DNA of 64,000 nt, taken from assembly GCA_900660155.1 (NCBI GenBank), contig CABFPE010000031.1, positions 2,030,749 through 2,094,748 of the forward strand, in the 5' to 3' direction. Source of the stretch: Hofstenia miamia. Lineage: Eukaryota; Xenacoelomorpha; Acoela; Hofsteniidae. Positions 18,484-30,963 of this stretch are shown here, one piece after another. Below the pieces are notes generated by a model. That model ran no database searches. It was given only the letters and a program-made list of their open reading frames with translations, and had not been told where the DNA came from. Numbering within the stretch: position 1 is the first letter of the stretch; each line of letters starts with the position of its first letter. Both the position numbers and the translations under genes were made by a program.

Positions 18484-21400
18484 TTCATTATTTTACCCAT
18501 AAAATGATGGTTACAGTGAATCTACATACAAATACAATAAAACCACAGAACGCTTTGAAAAATATGCTATACTTTTTTGAGATATTGTGCCTTAGAAATC
18601 GTGTTTATTCATTAAAAATGTGCTGTAAACATGAGTATTTTCAGTGACCTTTGGGGTATAAATGCATCCTAACACCCAAATGACGATTTATGTCGACATT
18701 TTCTCCTTTGAAAGGGTTATTTGTGTGGGAGATTTCTGGAGTGAAAAAAATCATAATACGAAAATCCATTTTTTGGGGGATTTCGATCATTTTTTCATCC
18801 GTCCCGAGTCCCACCTTAAAATTCGAAAAAGAAATTTAATAAATAATGTTAAATTTATTGTATGAATTTATAATTATACATAAAATCTTTACAAAATATA
18901 AAGATATTGCACATCTAAATACGTCTTTCACAATAACTGTGCTATGTACAATGGAGAATCTGCAAATCCGGAGTTCTGTAGATTTCTTGGTTGAATTTAC
19001 TTCTACATATCGCATTTCATAAATTTTCATATTTCGTTCTATTGACGTTGGAGATGTTTCAAATCTTATTGGTTCCGTTTTGAGACCGTTTTGGGAAAAC
19101 CATAATAAACATAAAAAATATGTTTAATTCGGAAAAGAAACATTTTAAGCAGCAACTCTAAATTTCAGCCGATGGAATGAGAAAAGTGATGCATAAGCTG
19201 CCTAGCAGACGATATGCTGCATTGTACTAGTATTGAGAGTAATTTAAAGTTTAAGGTAATGCATAGTAAGCAACATCTATTATTACTTGTTATAGTTTTG
19301 TAGTTGTAAATTTATTGGATAATAAAGATTTTTAGCTAATGTTCTTTTAAGTTTTACTTGACTTTATGTACACCCACTTTATATGCAGTTATGTGCAATT
19401 TAATGCAAAATATCAATAATCGAGAACATTAACCTAAAAGACTATGGTGTCCACTTAAATCGACGAACCGTTTTTCACATTTATTTAAAATTTTCTTCAA
19501 GCTCATCAGTATATTAGGAAATTGTGAGGCTTGGATACATCTATTGATGAGCGTGTTGAATATAATGTTGAAAACTTGTATAAAAATGTATTGCTGTGCT
19601 TAATGTATTTGAAAAGATTAACAATTTTTTATTGAAAATTCAGATTTTTAAAGAATTTTTTAGTTCTCTCTAATTCTAGTGTTCATATAAATATAAGATT
19701 TAAAGTTTGTGGGATCAAAGATGAGCTTTAACTGTTTCGTAATATGTAGATAGACCTCCCAAACCAATTCAGGCGTGCCATTCGCAATGTCAGAGGTCGC
19801 GGGTTAAGAGCGAAAATGCAAAGTTGCTTTCGGATTTTGGAAATCTTCAATTGTTTTTGGGGTTACATAATTTAAAATTTTTTTCCAGGATCATGAAAAA
19901 TTTTAGTTGAATTAAAATTGTCAAGTATGGTACTTAATAGAATTGACATTTCATTGAAGACCAAGTAACCTTAAAGGCCACAACTGCAATTGGAAGCAAA
20001 AATTTAAATTTAAATTTCAACATAAATTATATATTAATATATTTTTTTCAAAAAAAAATAATGCCAACATAAAAAATTTCTGTAATTTAAGGTTAAGTGT
20101 AATTTTAGATCGTTTGTATCTAAGCCACAGAATTGTATCCATACTTTGTATCAAGCATAATTTAGAAACTAATATTGGAATTTGTTGCTTCCACTTTACA
20201 GAATTTAAAGAGTAATGAATCTTGTATAGATTAGAAAAATAGCCATCCACTTGCACATACCAAACTGAAATTCCCTATACTAAAGCTTTCAAAGTATTTT
20301 TAGGATTATTTTTTCAAAATAGTTTTTAAGAAATCAACTAAATATTCAAGTCGAAGATTCAAAATTTCTTCAATTAGAGGTTGTAAGATATTTGAAATCC
20401 TTCATAAATAGCAAAAATGAATCTCTAATTATCAAAATATTCTGAAAAAATCATCTAATTATATCAAATACATTAACAACGTTTCTCCGAAACATCTGAT
20501 TGCTTAGGATGCAAATATTTATTGGTGCAAAGTTGTTCAAAATCCAATAATTAACTATACTTTTTTGAGAAAAATAGCCGGTAGAAAAACACGTCGTACT
20601 CAGCAATATCAAAAATACAAAAATATTATATATTAGCGCCCACTTTGTCTTGTCTACCAATTGACTATAAATATTCTAACTATACTTGTCTGTTGTTATA
20701 TGAGATGAAGAGATATCAGATAGCTTCCTACGGCACAATTTCAGCATCTCTATCAGAAACCTATAGATTTACTAACAGGTATCTCTTTAGTTCAACAGCA
20801 ATCTCAAACATTTGGTCTAAAATCTTGATTTCAAACAAAATTGTTTGAAGCATTTTTTGTCATCATTGATTCTTATTTGTTTTCCTTTAGCAATCCAAAA
20901 TCCTCAGAAGATTATTACTCTTTCCCAATGGCTTGCCACAAATAATTCAAAACAACTGTATTGTTTAATTATATTCCTGAAGAGATTTTAAAGCCAGACA
21001 GTGTGACATTTTCATGCATTTACAAAAGCTAAGCGTTAAATATAATAACATATTTAGTATGCTGCGACATTGGCAAACCAATTTTGTTTCTATCGTTTTT
21101 AGGAAAAATGATATTTTAAAATAATGCAGGTGCGGCAAATTTTTGAACCAATGTGTATTATCGTCCTATCATATGCAATCTCATTGTCTGATAATGATAA
21201 GCTATTTCTTAAGTAAGTCATTTTGGTAAGTAACACAGACCATGACCCGGCGAATTGAAGTAATTTATTGAGAGCGAAAAAATGCTTTGGATTAGGCGGA
21301 GTATCTCCACTCACTTATAGTAACAAAATTACTAAAGATTAAATTTAGTGACAATAATTTATCATTGATAGCATTTAAGAACTTCTTAAAAAACAGACAA

Positions 21401-23255
21401 TTCGAAAAAATATAAAATTTAGACACTTTATTAAATTTAATCAACTTGACTATCTAAAGGATGCAATCCACTCATATAATAAACTTGGCAGCTATTTCTG
21501 ATTTTTGTTTGCGTGTGATTAAGTATTACCTTGCTATAAACGAAGGAATTTCTATCCCGCCCGTTAACTACGAAGCTACAACCTTACACAAAATAGCTAA
21601 GAACATTTGAAACGAATGTGCTTGTACGCTTGTACACGCCAGGCGAAATCTTAACTATCTTTCTTTATCGTACAAAAAAACTACAAGGACTTTGAAATTA
21701 TCGGGCTGAGTCAACAAGCTTAGCAAAACGTGAGATGGAGTGCAAATATACTTCTCGTCGCTTCCAAGAGGAAAATTTTAAAAGTTAACAGCATTTTTAT
21801 AGATTTTTTGTGAATTTCAGCAACTTCTATTTTTGATACCTATAAAACAGTTCTATAAAGTTAAAATATTTTTAGGATGAACTAGCAATAAAAAATTATG
21901 ACAAAAACAAAATGGATGATTTGTTTGCTATAGTGTTTGTTTGTATTTATTTGTTCCTGACGTGTTCCTAGTTTGGTATTGACAAGGGCTTGGTCCAGGT
22001 TTGTATATTTTTGATATAATTAATTGCGTTTCTTCAATTCAATTAATGCGCTACCAAAATTCTGCAAAGCTTGAATGTAGTTAATTACTGGCAATTAAAT
22101 GCCAATCAATTAATTTTCCTTATTCTTAATTTCAGTTGCATTCTACTTTATGAAAAAATATCAAGCAAAAGTTGTTTTTAACCCTAGGATTCAAAACATG
22201 GTCAATTTAAAATACATAATTATATTATTTTTATAAGGGTATTTATAGCCAACTTTGAAAGAGTGTAAAAAATATTTACTCTGCATTTTTACCTTACAAT
22301 GTTAAATTGTTTCATTCAAATGAGAATGTGATTTTTGAAAATTACTCCTAAAAAGAATTCTTAAGCGCTTATAGCTCAAAAAGTATTAAAGCTATCTCAA
22401 TCTAAAGTCACCACGTGAGACAGAAGAGTCTCTTCTTTCGTTTTCACTTTCATTCCGCGATCTGAGATGTGGCGTTGCATGGAATCTCCGATAGAAGGGA
22501 CATTCTCTGATTTTATGCATGACATGGCTTAATGGATTTGGGAGATTTTTGCACATATCAAGAAAACATCAAAGCTTTTCTTGCTTCCATCGGCTCAAAA
22601 CATTATAAATACTTGAACATTATGCATTGAGAGAATTGAAATAATTTTTCAAAAATTCGAAATTTTCAAAGAAAAATAGTTAATCTCCTTCAGCCAAAGC
22701 AATTCGTTTTAATATAAATTTTTTTAACATTGCATGAAAGCATGTTCCCCAATAGACCTGTCCATGGCTCACGATTTTTAAATTTGATAAAAGGCTTGAA
22801 GAAATTCTTTGTAAATATAGGAAAACGTTTCTCCTATTAAATGGACGACTAGTGGTTTAAGGTTAAGTATTCAACAATGAGAAAAGTAATTTATTTCTAC
22901 ATGTAAGATATTATTGTGAAGCTATCCTGCTATAATTGTAACATTATATAATGCTTTCTCTTTTGTCAATACATGTTTCAGTCTCCCCTTATTATTAGTA
23001 TATTGAAGGAAAATATCTTATAATATGAAGTGCACTGATATATTTTTCCAAAGTTTTCTGGTAAATTATGACTAAAATGTGTAATGGCCATTGTAAATCA
23101 ATACTATTTTCCAAAATGATTTCTGTCATGTGTATAAAAGTGTTATTTGTATAGTTCTTTCAGTAAATTTGGTAATGATAAGAAATTTTGTAATAAGGGA
23201 GTCCACAAAGTTAACTATTGTATACATTTAGCTGACCGACTAAGTGATNTATATA

Positions 23256-24715
23256 TAGGGGTAGCAACATTTTTATGGTAGAACGGATTTTCTGTATTTT
23301 TACGAAATTTATATGTCATAGAAACTCAATATTTGAATAATAATTATTCAAAGCATCGTTTACATACTTTAAGAACAAAATTCTTTTAGCACTTATCATA
23401 TTTAATTATCAAATAGTGGGATTAGTCACAAAAATGGTAAACATTAGATTTCTACATTCTTAAACATGGTGGACTGAAGCATTTTCCATTCTAGACAATA
23501 ATGTAAAATTAAAAATGAGCATAAACACAAAATATATTATGATAACAAGATATACACATGATAAAATATTGTTAATATTTGACATTAACTGTGAAACACA
23601 TTCAGGCATCAAGTTTGTGTAATTTCATCTTTTAGATGTTTCATAATAGTTATGTTGCTTTTATTGGCCTTCAGCTTCATCAATTTCCAAGAATCTCAAT
23701 GGGATTGAGATCAGGGCTTTGACGTGTGGCATGGCGCCCCATCATGTTGGAAGATTGCATTTGGTGTTCTAGCCATTATTCGGAGTAATTTCTCACTAAG
23801 AATACTGGTATACAGCAAAAAATTAATGCTTTGGTTTTTCTTGAGGAAATGTAAGGTACCCCGTCGACGGTACGAGAAACATCTCCATGTCATAACTGAG
23901 GGAGAATCCTTTGTTTTCTTAATTGTACAGTCAAGATTGTATGGCGAAGCGCCGGGTGGGCTGCAAGCTAAACGTTTATTATAATAGTGTTGAGTGTCAA
24001 TCTTTGTGTTGCTTGCACCACTGTAGTCATTTCATACGAACTGCCCAAATAATCAATGGTTTCCTCGCTGGTGAACGGGCAGCCATTTTGAAATCCTGTG
24101 GACTCTGTGTAACACTTTCACCCACTGTTGCCTTGAGTTCAAATAATGAGGCAAACAGATGCTTCATGACCCCTAGTCAAAGCAAGACATCTTCACGGGG
24201 TGTTGCCTTTCTTGGTCATCCAGAACGCTTTGCAATTGATGTTGAGCCAGTTTCTTTGAATTGTTTAAGTATTTTACTGACGACTTGCTGATAAATGCCA
24301 CATTCACTAGCAATTTCGAGTTTTGTTTCTTTGAAATAGTGATGATTTACGTTTTCATGGAGTTCGATCATTGTCTGTCTTTACCCATGGCTGTGACAAA
24401 CAATAAGATTGCTATCTCACTTAAAAATGTATATATGGTACTAATTTCAATATTTCACATGTATTTGTGTCTCTATTGGTTGATAATAAACAGTGCACAC
24501 CTATTAATGCCCATATTGGATGGATAATATTAACTGCATGAGGTGTTACTTCACCTTGATGTGTCATTTAAGTGTATGTAACTGCAACTTTTATGCATAA
24601 CAACTCATAATTAATTTCATCATATAACATAATTTTTAATAATGTGGGATTGGAAGATGTTCATACAAAAAGATATGAAATATTTCATTTTTACCATAAA
24701 CATCTTACACCCCTG
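23256..24715 (-). mobile_element. Tc1-like DNA transposon, complete length but broken transposase
   Basis: Inverted ends TAGGGGTAGCAACATTTTTA and, reversed, CAGGGGTGTAAGATGTTTAT both continue into TGGTA-like sequence. Both abut TA dinucleotides, the Tc1 target. Between them the minus strand reads a helix-turn-helix start near 24300 (SECGIYQQVVSKILKQFKET), then RSGRPRK-like residues and RCFSYRRRGTLHFLKKNQS. The second catalytic Asp is in FQHDGAPCHTSK (about 23715), and SPDLNPIE-like sequence appears in a shifted frame. Frameshifts and in-frame stops show it can no longer move itself. At 1460 bp the length is usual for the family. Confidence 0.88.
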
Positions 24716-25380
24716 TATATATGTTTTAATTGATTAACACAACATTTTTTGTCTATAAACAATGCAGTTACCAATAATGATATACTGTATAATTTTTTCT
24801 GGTTTTGTAATTGTGTAAAATTCAAACCTTTATGTATGAAAAGACATCGCTAACTAATTGTGTAGTAAAATTAGCCAATTAGTTTATCAGTAAAATTAAG
24901 TTGACTTTGTTTCAATTCATTATATTTACTTGAAGTTAGTCAAAATTTATTCAAACAATTATAAGATTAGAAATTAAAACATTTAATTTAAAATTCATTA
25001 AATGCATTTATTCTTCTTTTAAATTATGGAGTTAATATACAAAAATGAATAGTTTCATGCAGATAGTAATAAAATGACTTGGTTTCAAAAAATATTTGAT
25101 TTGAAATCACAAAATGACTAGATCTAGTAGAGTAATACCGAAAATAATATAATAAGTATAAATATTCAGATTTGTCAAAGTACTTTGAAATACTAATTTA
25201 GTGTGCAATGACGTTGAATTGAAAGTTTTGTTAATAAAATGAATACCAATAATTTATAACAAACGCTCTAGAACAATTTTCTACATGCATTTTTCAAATA
25301 TACTTAAAGCAAAAGACTAAGGATACTTTTCTTCAATCCAACATTTCAAAGACTGTACTCATTCCTCTTTCCATTTGAAT

Positions 25381-25382
<2 letters not shown>

Positions 25383-25413
<31 letters not shown>
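25383..25413. repeat. TA dinucleotide array
   Basis: Run of about 31 bases, followed by a lone copy of the mariner-MITE terminus (GGGTGAGTCATAAGTTTCGA, 25416-25435) and an ambiguous base at 25439. Confidence 0.95.
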
Positions 25414-25416
<3 letters not shown>

Positions 25417-25489
25417 GGTGAGTCATAAGTTTCGAAACNACCTTCATTTCTCATTGCTCTAAAGCCCGTGGATTCCTTCTGATGACTAC

Positions 25490-25740
25490 GATTTTCAGAG
25501 GTGCTGGAATACAGGAAAAGAGGACATTTCAACTAAATTGGATAAAACGCTACAAGTGGTTGGTTTACTTCCGAGTTCAAAAAGAGCCATTTGCAAATAC
25601 TGCGTTCTGTTTGCACAAGATACTGTTAGGAATTAGAAGCTAGTGTCTACTTCACTGAAGCGCTACTATTGTGCCATTTAAATATTTTCAAAGCATGCTG
25701 AAATTAAGTATCACAATGAGGCAATGCAAAGAGCTGATAT
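25490..25740 (+). mobile_element. hAT transposase fragment (TTF-type zinc finger)
   Basis: The plus strand reads RTFQLNWIKRYKWLVY and, after a frame change, RAICKYCVLFAQD, then KHAEIKYHNEAMQRAD. This matches the TTF-type zinc finger with its CxxC and H...H pairs at the start of hAT transposases and ZMYM-like proteins. Only this N-terminal part remains. TA arrays lie on both sides. Confidence 0.7.
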
Positions 25741-25756
25741 ATATATATATATATAT

Positions 25757-25990
25757 AGGGTGAGTCATAAGTTTCGAAACGATTTGACAAATTATGTGGA
25801 TTTGTTTTAATATGCTTGTTACGTGTTTTGATGTTATTTTACGTTATTTTGTCGTTATTTTGTGTATGCATTGATGTTTTCATGATGATTGGCAAGCATC
25901 CATCTGCATAGCGCCATAGCATGCGCATTCTCCAAGACATTTCGGTGGCTGGTCACTAAAAAAATCGTTTCAAAACTAATGACTCACCCT
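25757..25990. mobile_element. Mariner-type MITE inserted in a TA array
   Basis: The left end AGGGTGAGTCATAAGTTTCG and the right end ATGACTCACCCT are inverted repeats extending about 28 bases with few mismatches. TA arrays abut both ends (25738-25757 and 25991-26000), as expected for TA-targeting elements. 234 bp, no coding capacity. Confidence 0.85.
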
Positions 25991-26089
25991 ATATATATAT
26001 ACTTAAAGGAAATGTTACATAAATACATTTTAAAATAGAATTCAAAATTTGTCGCTTCGAACGTTTATTGTGTTTGAATATCCGTTGAT

Positions 26090-26400
26090 GTTTTCCTTAA
26101 CAAGCTTCCAGAGATTGCAGGTTGTTTCTCCAGCATACAATTGTCACATTGATATTTATAAACTATTGAAGAAACTAAGTCTTCGGGAATGTATCTTTGT
26201 TTTTAACAAGATGTTTTAAGGAATGAAAAATTGGAAGAACTCTTGATCTTATGAACTTTTCATTGATATGAACGATGTTCTTTGAAAATTTTTTGATGTT
26301 AATCTTTATATAAGGAAGTTTCCAATATATTTTTTTCTCTCCTGATCTTGCAATGATTGAGTTCTTAACATTTATGCTTGTCGCATTACAAAAATATAAC
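26090..26400 (-). mobile_element. Penelope-like retroelement fragment
   Basis: The minus strand reads KIYWKLPYIKINIKKFSKNI, then RSRVLPIFHSLKHLVKNKDTF, and in a shifted frame SSIVYKYQCDNC. The order resembles the linker leading into the GIY-YIG endonuclease of Penelope-like elements. It shares the WKLPYI core with the fragment at 6485-6895. A TA array at 26427-26450 follows. Confidence 0.5.
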
Positions 26401-26504
26401 ATATCAAAATTTATGAAACACGCTAAATATATATATATATATATATATAACTTGTCCATGTTTGGGTTACTATGTACATTGATGTGCTTAATAGCTTGTT
26501 GATA

Positions 26505-26950
26505 GGATTACTTAAACGGCTACAACTGATTCAAAATGCAGTTGCCATGTTTGTTTTTGGAACTTCAAGATCATATTCATGTATAACTCCCATACTTCGA
26601 CTCAAGTGCATTGGCTACCTGTGCAACAACGAATAGACTATAGAAACCCAACAACTGAGTGGAAAGCTTTACATGGGTTGGCAACATTTTACATAACTGA
26701 ACTGTTTCATTTAGGAATATTTGGTGGTAGGAATTATAATATGCAAGCCAAACTTTGCTACTAAGTCTTCCTCAGGTTCTTACTGCAAATTCTAAGCGGG
26801 TTTTGGCTGTTGCTGGTTCTATATTACAGAATTCCTTTACTATTTAGCAAATTGGTGGCCAATGATAAACTGAGCACATTGAGAAAGTAAAATTTAGATT
26901 TCATCCTGCTCTGACGTTCTGAAGGGAACTTATCGATTAAGATACCCATT
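26505..26950 (+). mobile_element. 3' fragment of a CR1/L2-type LINE reverse transcriptase
   Basis: Reads LKRLQLIQNAVAMFVFGTSR, then SCITPILRLKCIGYL, and in a shifted frame IDYRNPTTEWKALHGLATFY with ITELFH. This is the conserved tail after the polymerase (LQxxQNxAxRxxxG...HWLPVxxRIxYK...ALHGLAPxYIxELL). Several frame breaks. The rest of the element is missing. Confidence 0.82.
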
Positions 26951-28483
26951 CTTAAAAAATATCTCTTTATAACTAAAAAAATAATGTAAGCATAATTTTT
27001 ATTTCTTAATATTTCTCAAGGATCCTGAAACCTTGGATATATTCTTGTTGATACAAATATCAAATTTTGCGAGTTTTTCAAATATGCTGTAGATGCATTA
27101 AAATTAATGCCGTAAATAGTTATTATAGATCAGACTAAAACGCAAGTCGAGTCCAATACTTAATATATTTTAAAAATATCCTTCAATTGCACTTTAATTG
27201 TTACGTGGTATTTGCTTTAAAATACTATATACACTTGTAGCTGGTTTATAATTTTTATAAAAGTCTATTTTTATGCTACCAACACCTCAAGGAACGCAAT
27301 CTTAAAAAGTTTTTGACATCATTTCTAAAAAGAATATTTACCTTTCGATTTTATGCGATTGATCATTGCTTGAACCAGCCATTTATAAATTTACTAAAGG
27401 ACAATTGACATATACTCTTTGTGCAAACAATTGGCTCATTCTCTTTCATTCTGTTTCATTTATTGGCCAAACGTAGTACTCTCCTATAAGGTGACCGGTT
27501 TGAAAATAGAGCTTCAATACCTTTTGTAATTTGCATATAAAATTTTGAACAATATTTACAACGAAAAACATACGCTCAAGTCTCTTGTTTTGTCAATTTT
27601 ATCCGTACTTCATAATTTCACATAAATTCTAATTGAAATTTACTCGCATTTTTTCATTATTTTATCAATCATTCTCCAAAATTTATGAAATATTGATTTA
27701 AGTCAAAATTTCTTCTTCCTTTACCAATGTTGAACAAATTGGAATGGGAAATCTGTATTTGTTACATATAAATCAATAAAAAATTTTTATTATGATATTC
27801 GCATATATACCTGTATGTACGGTTCCTCTTGGACTTGCTCTCAGTTCTGTCACATTAACAATCCCATTAAATGCTTTAACCCAAAATCTCAGATGATCAC
27901 ACGGGAAGAATTCAATGTTCTCAAATACATTTTCAATAAGTACATTAATGAAACTTAAAAAGGAGTAATTTTTTGTCATACATTTGAGATTGACACTTGA
28001 TGCTGATAAGAACAGTCTTGGAGAAATATTGAAAGAAAACTTAGCAGAAGTGACATTATACTTCTGAAGTCTAAAAACTTAGTGTGTATCCAGAGCTCTA
28101 TAGTCATTGACCACTAAATAATTTTCTTCGAAGTCGCTGATTTTGAAGAAAACATCATTGTGATTCATACTTAGGTAGTAACTCGTAATTTATTTTCGAA
28201 GGGAAAGTAGAACCAATAATTTTCACTTTTCTTTCTTCTTTTTTTAAGAACAGTTTCCATCAAACAACTTTTGCCAGTTTCGTGTATTTTTATTCTCGCA
28301 TTAAAATTCTTTAAATAACCCATATATTATTTCTTATTTTCTGAGCCTGTTTGCCACATTATCATTTAGGACGGTATTGCGAAAAGATCGCATCATTTAT
28401 TTAAACTATATATATTTTTTGCATAAATTTCTGAGATACATTAATATGAACACAGCACACGTTAAACGTTTTCGATTTTAAAA

Positions 28484-28486
<3 letters not shown>
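26951..28486. other. No supported gene
   Basis: AT-rich DNA. One minus-strand frame at 27773-27979 has fairly protein-like composition (ENIEFFPCDHLRFWVKAFNG) and a possible GT donor nearby, but I recognise no family and could not find a matching acceptor exon. Confidence 0.4.
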
Positions 28487-28518
<32 letters not shown>

Positions 28519-28520
28519 TT

Positions 28521-28751
28521 NNNNNNNNNNNNNNNNNNNNNNNNNNNNNNNNNNNNNNNNNNNNNNNNNNNNNNNNNNNNNNNNNNNNNNNNNNNNNNNN
28601 NNNNNNNNNNNNNNNNNNNNNNNNNNNNNNNNNNNNNNNNNNNNNNNNNNNNNNNNNNNNNNNNNNNNNNNNNNNNNNNNNNNNNNNNNNNNNNNNNNNN
28701 NNNNNNNNNNNNNNNNNNNNNNNNNNNNNNNNNNNNNNNNNNNNNNNNNNN
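28521..28751. other. Assembly gap (231 N) inside a TA array
   Basis: The unknown bases are bordered on both sides by TA runs (28488-28518 and 28752-28777), so assembly probably broke in the repeat. The true length is unknown. Confidence 0.97.
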
Positions 28752-28786
28752 ATATATATATATATATATATATATATACTTATATT

Positions 28787-29538
28787 GGAGCTATGTAGAA
28801 AATGCAAGCATGCATATTGGAGCTGTGTATATTTTAAATATTTTGTTGTTTAGAATACGGAGTTGTGTAGGAAAACTTCACAAATTTTTTTTTTATAATT
28901 TAATGTTGTGAATCTAGTTCTTTCTCAAATTTTATACTTTTTGATAAAAAAACTTTGCTTAATTTTACCTAGTAACGCCCATAGCAACCATCAAATATTG
29001 TTTATTAAAACCCTTAAATGGATGTTTTCAAAAACAAAAGAAGGTGAATTATCAAATGGCAGCAGGGTGGAAACGGGTTAACCCGGGCCGCAGATCCTGT
29101 CAAAGGTTTTCATTAATTCAGTTTCTGTTGGGTAATTCAATAACGTTGACATTACTGAGTGCATATATAGGTTTTCATTACATTGAGTGATTGAACAATG
29201 TGTTAAATGTAACTATTTTGTCACATGACAACTAATGCAGAGCAACGAATTTCAATTTCCTCCTACTGGCTAGACGTTTACAAAAACATATATTTTTGTT
29301 TGGTTTGTATACATGTTGCCGTTTTAAAAAAAACTACACAGCTTCGATATATGTGCTATTTTGGAGCTGTGTAGTTGAAATTGGCCCCCTATTGAGGTAG
29401 ATTAAAAAAATATCTGCATATGCTAAATGTGATCTAACAATTTCATAAAACCCAAAAGAGTAACTTTTTTGATGATAGAATGTTCATATTAAAAATTGGA
29501 GCTGTGTAGTATGAAAAAAATCAAATTTTGGAGCTATG
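28787..29538. repeat. Region of dispersed GGAGCTGTGTAG repeats between TA arrays
   Basis: The 12-mer GGAGCTRTGTAG or close variants occurs at 28787, 28819, 28859, 29363, 29498 and 29530, and in reverse at about 29334. Most are preceded by AT or TTT. TA arrays flank the region (ending 28777, starting 29545). No coding content. Confidence 0.6.
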
Positions 29539-29543
29539 CCATA

Positions 29544-29578
<35 letters not shown>

Positions 29579-30475
29579 CCTTAATGCTAAGCTTCTTTGT
29601 CATTTTAATANAAAGCAAATAATTGGTGGTAAAAATATGAAATTACAAATAATTAATCATAATCAAAATAATCTAAAATAAATGAAGAGCTTAATGACAT
29701 TTTGTATTTAAATTTGGTTTCTCTTCAATATAAATTGATTCTGCGATCTTAGCGCACTTGTGTTTTATTGAAATATTAAAGTCTGTTGGTGATGTTTTGT
29801 GTATTTTTGAATGCTCATAAATTTCGGAAAGTAAGTGTCCACATAGATGTTATTGGATTTAAAAGTACATGTAAATTCTATGATAGAAAAAACCAAATTA
29901 TTTATTATATTTACCTTATTAGTAACATTGAAATGCATGAATGTAACTGCACAGGGTACACATTTCTTGGATGATGTTTCTTGGTGATTTAAAAATTTTT
30001 TAATAAAATATTCAACTTTTAGAGTAAGCTTGCTAATTTTTTGCATTATTAGTTGAGTGATCGGCGTATGGATATTTCATATGTCCTTTGTAAAGCTTAA
30101 TACAAAAAAATTTTGTTCCTTATACAATATTATTGTATATGGCGAAACATTTTGAAATGGCAAAAATAGCCGTGATTATTCATAAGCATGCTTAGTTTTT
30201 TAAAATTTCTTTGAATTTTATAATATTCTACTGAATGGTTCTGGTTTTATTCTATCATTTGCACGGAGTAATACTTGTAGTTTTGTAATGTTTTTAGTAT
30301 CTACAACCAACATTGTGCATCGATATAGTCCTAAAGATTTACAATAAATGTTTAATGTTTAATAATAATTACCAATATTTGTTACTGGAAAATGGAAACC
30401 CACTTATTGCAAACAAAAACCGGAAAATTTATTTAATTATATCAAATAAAATCAATCATGCAATACAAATCAACT

Positions 30476-30943
30476 TTAAAAGAAAAAATTATAGCAACTA
30501 ATAATCTTGTTATTATTTCTTAGCACTGCTTTCACCTTCTTGATGTGATTTTTTCCATTTTTGAAAAGATGGCTATTAGAAATATAAATCGTTTTCTTGA
30601 CCGTGTAGGTTTTAGGGTAAACAAGACCATTGTTACATTTAAATATTGAAAATGGTTGAGAAATTTTGCATATGTCCTTGTATTGACAAGAGCCAATGTT
30701 TGATATGCAAGGCAATTTTATGTTTAAAAATTTCATTCTTACATCTAAAATCAAATCCAGTGGACCTTTCAGTAATTTTTTGACAATGAATTTAGCTTTC
30801 ACTGTTAATGGGATTGTTATTGGGTCTGGATAAATCTTAAATGACTTCAGAATCAACGACTGGTTTCTTCCACATGGTATGTAATGCAACTTAGCCATTG
30901 CTAAGGTAAAGAGCAAATTCAAAGAAATGACAGCACATTTCAT
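30476..30943 (-). CDS. ML-domain (GM2 activator-like) secreted lipid-binding protein, single exon
   Basis: 155 residues from ATG at 30943 to TAA. Seen: a hydrophobic signal peptide (MKCAVISLNLLFTLAMA), then IPCGRNQSLILKSFKIYPD, a proline-rich strand PITIPLTVKAKF, the diagnostic IKLPCISNIGSCQYKDICKI and a terminal Cys. These match the GM2 ganglioside activator (GM2A) order: EPDPIxxP, then IPC...IGSC...C. Family knowledge: ML proteins bind lipid in a beta-sandwich and present it to lysosomal enzymes or act in lipid transport. Six Cys are visible where GM2A has eight. The frame is uninterrupted, although vertebrate GM2A genes have introns, so a retrogene or an intron-poor lineage copy is possible. 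The next upstream in-frame codons do not add an ATG. The lipid ligand cannot be told from the sequence. Confidence 0.75.
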   Translation of the reverse strand: MKCAVISLNLLFTLAMAKLHYIPCGRNQSLILKSFKIYPDPITIPLTVKAKFIVKKLLKGPLDLILDVRMKFLNIKLPCISNIGSCQYKDICKISQPFSIFKCNNGLVYPKTYTVKKTIYISNSHLFKNGKNHIKKVKAVLRNNNKIISCYNFFF

Positions 30944-30963
30944 CTTTAAGAAGCGTAATAACA

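Larger units (their letters stand above)
14153..23248. other. Gene-poor AT-rich stretch
   Basis: I see no supported gene in about 9 kb. Frames of 60-80 codons are scattered on both strands but lack family motifs, splice-site-bounded structure or conserved residues. A GC-rich inverted patch is at 16880-16955. Coding-like but unidentified minus-strand frames lie at 17690-18480. Confidence 0.5.

Noticed and set aside
19760-19830. tRNA-like GGTCGCGGGTTAAGAGC
   Set aside because: It lacks the conserved TTCRA core and a matching acceptor stem.
23923-24291. 122-codon plus-strand frame
   Set aside because: Antisense of the Tc1-like transposase; the minus strand carries the recognised motifs.
28478-28807. 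Open frame spanning the gap at 28.5 kb
   Set aside because: It consists of TA-array codons (Tyr-Ile repeats) and unknown bases.
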